Below, in pieces: positions 22,419 to 24,761 of a stretch of DNA of 24,761 nt. This DNA is from a virus, in IMG/VR virus record IMGVR_UViG_3300038713_000077, positions 1 to 24,761 of that record, one strand, 5' to 3'. The position numbers and the translations under genes were made by a program. The stretch's first letter is position 1; each line of letters opens with the position of its first letter. The notes under the pieces are model-generated. The model ran no database searches. It saw only the letters and a list, made by a program, of their open reading frames with translations, and had not been told where the DNA came from.

Positions 22419-22754
22419 ATGTCTGATGAGAAAAAGAGCAAGGGCGGAAGACCTCGCAAACAAGTAGATACTGATTTATTATATAAGTTAGCCAATATTC
22501 ATTGCACTATGAAAGAAATGGTCGATATTATTGGTGTTAGTGAAGATACACTAAAACGTAGATATGCGGGTATTATAAACAAAGGGAAAGCAGAAGGCAA
22601 AATGCGATTAAGAAGAAAACAAATCGAAGTCGCAATGCAAGGCAACGCAGTGATGCTTATTTGGCTTGGCAAACAAATGTTATCGCAACAGGATTCGCCT
22701 ATCCAAGATGATGATAAAGGTATCTTACCTTGGACTGACGATGCCGCTGAATAA
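22419..22754 (+). CDS. terS: Terminase small subunit
   Basis: The gene follows a strong AAAGGAGGAG site. The 111-residue product starts with a basic GGRPRKQVD segment. It then has a helix-turn-helix (LLYKLANIHCTMKEMVDIIGVSEDT, LKRRY), the DNA-recognition domain of small terminases, and a helical oligomerisation part (KMRLRRKQIEVAMQGNAVMLIWLGKQML). It recognises phage DNA and starts packaging with the large subunit. The last 14 bases overlap the large subunit gene. Assignment is strong from motif and position. Confidence 0.9.
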   Translation: MSDEKKSKGGRPRKQVDTDLLYKLANIHCTMKEMVDIIGVSEDTLKRRYAGIINKGKAEGKMRLRRKQIEVAMQGNAVMLIWLGKQMLSQQDSPIQDDDKGILPWTDDAAE

Positions 22755-23970
22755 TGCACAAAAAACTGTAGCAAATTGTTCTTCACGATTTAGAGTATTT
22801 GTTGCAGGAAGACGAACAGGAAAAACTTATTTAAGTGTCCGAGAACTGGCTAAGTTTGCTAGACATCCCGGACGAAAGTGCTTATACATAGCACCTACAT
22901 ACCAGATGTGTAGAGATATTATCTGGAAAGATTTGAAGAAACGTTTGGGTAATCTAAACTGGATTGCTAAAACAAACGAGTCAAGATTGGAGTTAGAGTT
23001 GGTAAATGGTTCAACAATAATGCTAAGGTCAGGAGATGCAGGTCAATCTATGCGTGGTATGGGTGTAGACTTTGCAGTATTCGATGAAACATCAGATATA
23101 GACCCAGAAGTATGGAACGTTATTAGACCAACATTGTCAGCACAGAAACCGCCAGGATCGGTGTTGTTCTGTGGGACACCAAAAGGATATAATTGGTTCA
23201 AAGATTTATATGATTTAGGTAAACACGGAACACCCGATTGGACGAGTTTCCAGTATAAGACTAGTGAAAGTGGGTTGGTGCCGGAAGATGAAATAGATGC
23301 GGCGAAACGAGATTTAGATGAAAGAACGTTTCGTGCTGAGTATGAGGCTTCGTTTGAAGAAGCACTTGGCGTAATCGCATATAACTTCACGGATGACCAC
23401 ATAGTCAAATGGATTCCGCATTCAATCAAGCAGGTTCTAATTGGCTGTGATTTCAACGTAAGTCCAATTAGTGCCTGCATAATGACATATCTTGACGATA
23501 ACAAAGGATTACATTGTATTGATGAAATTAGTATGATGAATTCAAATACAGAAGAACTAGTAAATGAAATCAAACGCAGATATCCTACAGAAAGGATAGT
23601 CTGTTTTCCAGATCCAGCAGGCGCACAACGTAAGACATCGGCAAGTGGGAAAACAGACATCAGCATACTACAAAATGCAGGGTTTGAAGTAAGATACAGG
23701 AACCGACATCCTGCAGTTAAGGATCGTATTAATTCTCTTAATTCTATGTTGATAAATACATTAAAGGAAAAAAGATTGTTTATTGACCCTAAGTGTAAGA
23801 AGACAATAGATAGTTTAAGACGACATACTTATAAGGAGAACACAATGCAACCAGATAAATCTACAGGCTTTGACCATATGTTCGATAGTTTAACATATGC
23901 TGTAGAGTTTTTATTTCCTGTAACCCGTGAAGTCAAACCGGATAACACAAGAACATTTGGAGTTTATTAA
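22741..23970 (+). CDS. terL: Terminase large subunit
   Basis: The chosen start (22741) overlaps the small subunit; a frame reaching back to 22666 lies within that gene. The 409-residue protein has an N-terminal ATPase: Walker A GRRTGKT (23-29), Walker B AVFDETS with Asp115 and Glu116, and a CGTPKG coupling motif. The C-terminal nuclease keeps Asp237 (GCDFNVSP), Asp291 (FPDPAG) and Asp378/His379/Asp382 (GFDHMFDSL). It pumps DNA into the procapsid and cuts the concatemer. All key residues are present, so it should be active. Confidence 0.95.
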   Translation: MPLNNAQKTVANCSSRFRVFVAGRRTGKTYLSVRELAKFARHPGRKCLYIAPTYQMCRDIIWKDLKKRLGNLNWIAKTNESRLELELVNGSTIMLRSGDAGQSMRGMGVDFAVFDETSDIDPEVWNVIRPTLSAQKPPGSVLFCGTPKGYNWFKDLYDLGKHGTPDWTSFQYKTSESGLVPEDEIDAAKRDLDERTFRAEYEASFEEALGVIAYNFTDDHIVKWIPHSIKQVLIGCDFNVSPISACIMTYLDDNKGLHCIDEISMMNSNTEELVNEIKRRYPTERIVCFPDPAGAQRKTSASGKTDISILQNAGFEVRYRNRHPAVKDRINSLNSMLINTLKEKRLFIDPKCKKTIDSLRRHTYKENTMQPDKSTGFDHMFDSLTYAVEFLFPVTREVKPDNTRTFGVY

Positions 23971-24761
23971 TGGAATTAGATTATAGACACCCATTATACG
24001 AAGCATACTTAGGTAGATGGAACTACTACCGTGCAAGTTATCTTGGTGGATTTGATTATCGTCACGCTTCTTTGGGTATGTTAAGAAAATATCTTTTCGA
24101 AGATGATGCACCAGGCAATCAGTATCACAACAGACTAGAGTATACTGCATTGGATAATTTAGTTAAACTAACAGTTGATACGTATCGTTCATTCTTATTT
24201 CGTTCAACACCAGTAAGAACGTTTGGATATCTTGCAGAAGATATTATGATTAAACGTTTCTTAGAAGATGTTGATTTCAATGGTAAAGACTTTGACGACT
24301 TTATGAAAGAATGTAATGATATGGCAACAGTTTATGGTAACGTTTGGATATTATGCACCAAAGGTCAAATAGATGGTGTAATGACCAGAGAACAAGAAAT
24401 AGAAGTAGACTTAAGACCTTATCTTAAAATGTTTACTCCTGAGTCAGTCCTAGATTGGGAATATCAAACTAAACTAAATGGTGCCGAAGAATTAGTTTAT
24501 GTAAAAACAAAAGAGTTTATGGCAGAAAACACATTCAAGTATATTATGTGGACACCAGAACAAATAACTGTAATCATTGAAAAAGATGAAGAAATACTTT
24601 CAACAGAAACAACAATCAATCCAACTGGTGTTGTTCCGTTTGTTGTTCATTATGCAAATCAAAGTAATATGAAAGGTATTGGACATTCTGATATTGCTGA
24701 TGTTGCCAAAACAATGCAATCAACCTTTAACTTACTTTCAGAAGCAGAACAAAGTATTCGT
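23970..24761 (+). CDS. Portal protein, N-terminal part (continues at base 1)
   Basis: The ATG overlaps the large terminase stop (TAATG), and the frame stays open to the end of the window. It contains portal-type segments: YRASYLGGFDYRHASLGMLRKYLF, LDNLVKLTVDTYRSFLF, ECNDMATVYGNVWILC, and MFTPESVLDWEYQT. It also ends with TGVVPFVVHYANQSNMKGIGHSDI, the overlap with base 1. With 1-861 it gives about 508 residues. The pattern of clip and wing regions fits siphovirus portals. Confidence 0.88.
   Translation, partial: MELDYRHPLYEAYLGRWNYYRASYLGGFDYRHASLGMLRKYLFEDDAPGNQYHNRLEYTALDNLVKLTVDTYRSFLFRSTPVRTFGYLAEDIMIKRFLEDVDFNGKDFDDFMKECNDMATVYGNVWILCTKGQIDGVMTREQEIEVDLRPYLKMFTPESVLDWEYQTKLNGAEELVYVKTKEFMAENTFKYIMWTPEQITVIIEKDEEILSTETTINPTGVVPFVVHYANQSNMKGIGHSDIADVAKTMQSTFNLLSEAEQSIR
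24636..24761 (+). repeat. Terminal overlap, right copy (equals 1-126)
   Basis: Bases 24636-24761 match 1-126 except at two adjacent sites: 24687-24688 are TC where 52-53 are AG. Both give serine (TCT versus AGT). The overlap shows the assembly closes into a circle or that the packaged DNA is terminally redundant/permuted. Confidence 0.93.

Noticed and set aside
22666-22740. Extended start of the large terminase inside the small subunit gene
   Set aside because: The extra 25 residues are basic and unlike terminase N-termini, and the ATG at 22741 places Walker A at the usual distance.

Overview
The window is essentially one complete small tailed-phage (siphovirus-type) genome assembled as a circle. 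The last 126 bases (24636-24761) repeat the first 126 with only two mismatches, and the portal gene runs off the right end and continues in frame at base 1, so the unique genome is about 24,635 bp. Every gene I can support is on the + strand, and genes are packed with TAATG/ATGA overlaps. Base composition is AT-rich (mid-30s % GC by eye). Tail-fibre motifs such as EGSSNLYFTDARA and a lambda/GTA-like tail module resemble those of uncultured marine phages. The host cannot be read from the sequence; a marine alphaproteobacterium is a guess.

Layout, read as a circle. (1) Late/virion block: from about 17.6 kb rightwards through the junction to 14.9 kb. It holds two unknown genes, a small membrane protein, a baseplate-type protein and long tail fibre, an XhlA-like holin, small and large terminase, and the portal. 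Across the junction come a tiny Lys-rich protein, an acidic protein, scaffold, major capsid protein, head-tail connector, tail terminator, tail tube and a gp10-like protein. Next are a tail assembly chaperone with a -1 slippery site, the tape measure, a distal tail protein, a DUF2163-like protein, an NlpC/P60-like cysteine peptidase, the central hub and a second fibre-like protein. The block ends with six small genes, several very basic, and a strong intrinsic terminator at 14981-15017. (2) A compact 2.4 kb cassette (15.08-17.47 kb) of six genes follows, under a near-consensus sigma70 promoter and ended by a terminator hairpin at 17566-17593. Its last gene joins an HNH-like module lacking catalytic histidines to a likely helix-turn-helix. 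(3) A second consensus promoter (17605-17633) then starts the late block, behind a structured RNA leader.

No DNA polymerase, primase, helicase, recombinase, integrase, recognisable repressor, endolysin, head protease, tRNA or CRISPR was recognised. If the circle is complete, replication must rest on host enzymes plus something in the unknown cassette.

The most striking signals are these: apparent complete absence of AGCT, GTAC, CATG, GGWCC and GCWGC across the window; matching AATAAC/GTTATT palindromes in the two control regions, one inside a promoter spacer; a chain of hairpins before the second operon; an array of four small basic genes that look like separated virion-associated modules; and a histidine-less HNH-HTH protein that may be the regulator.
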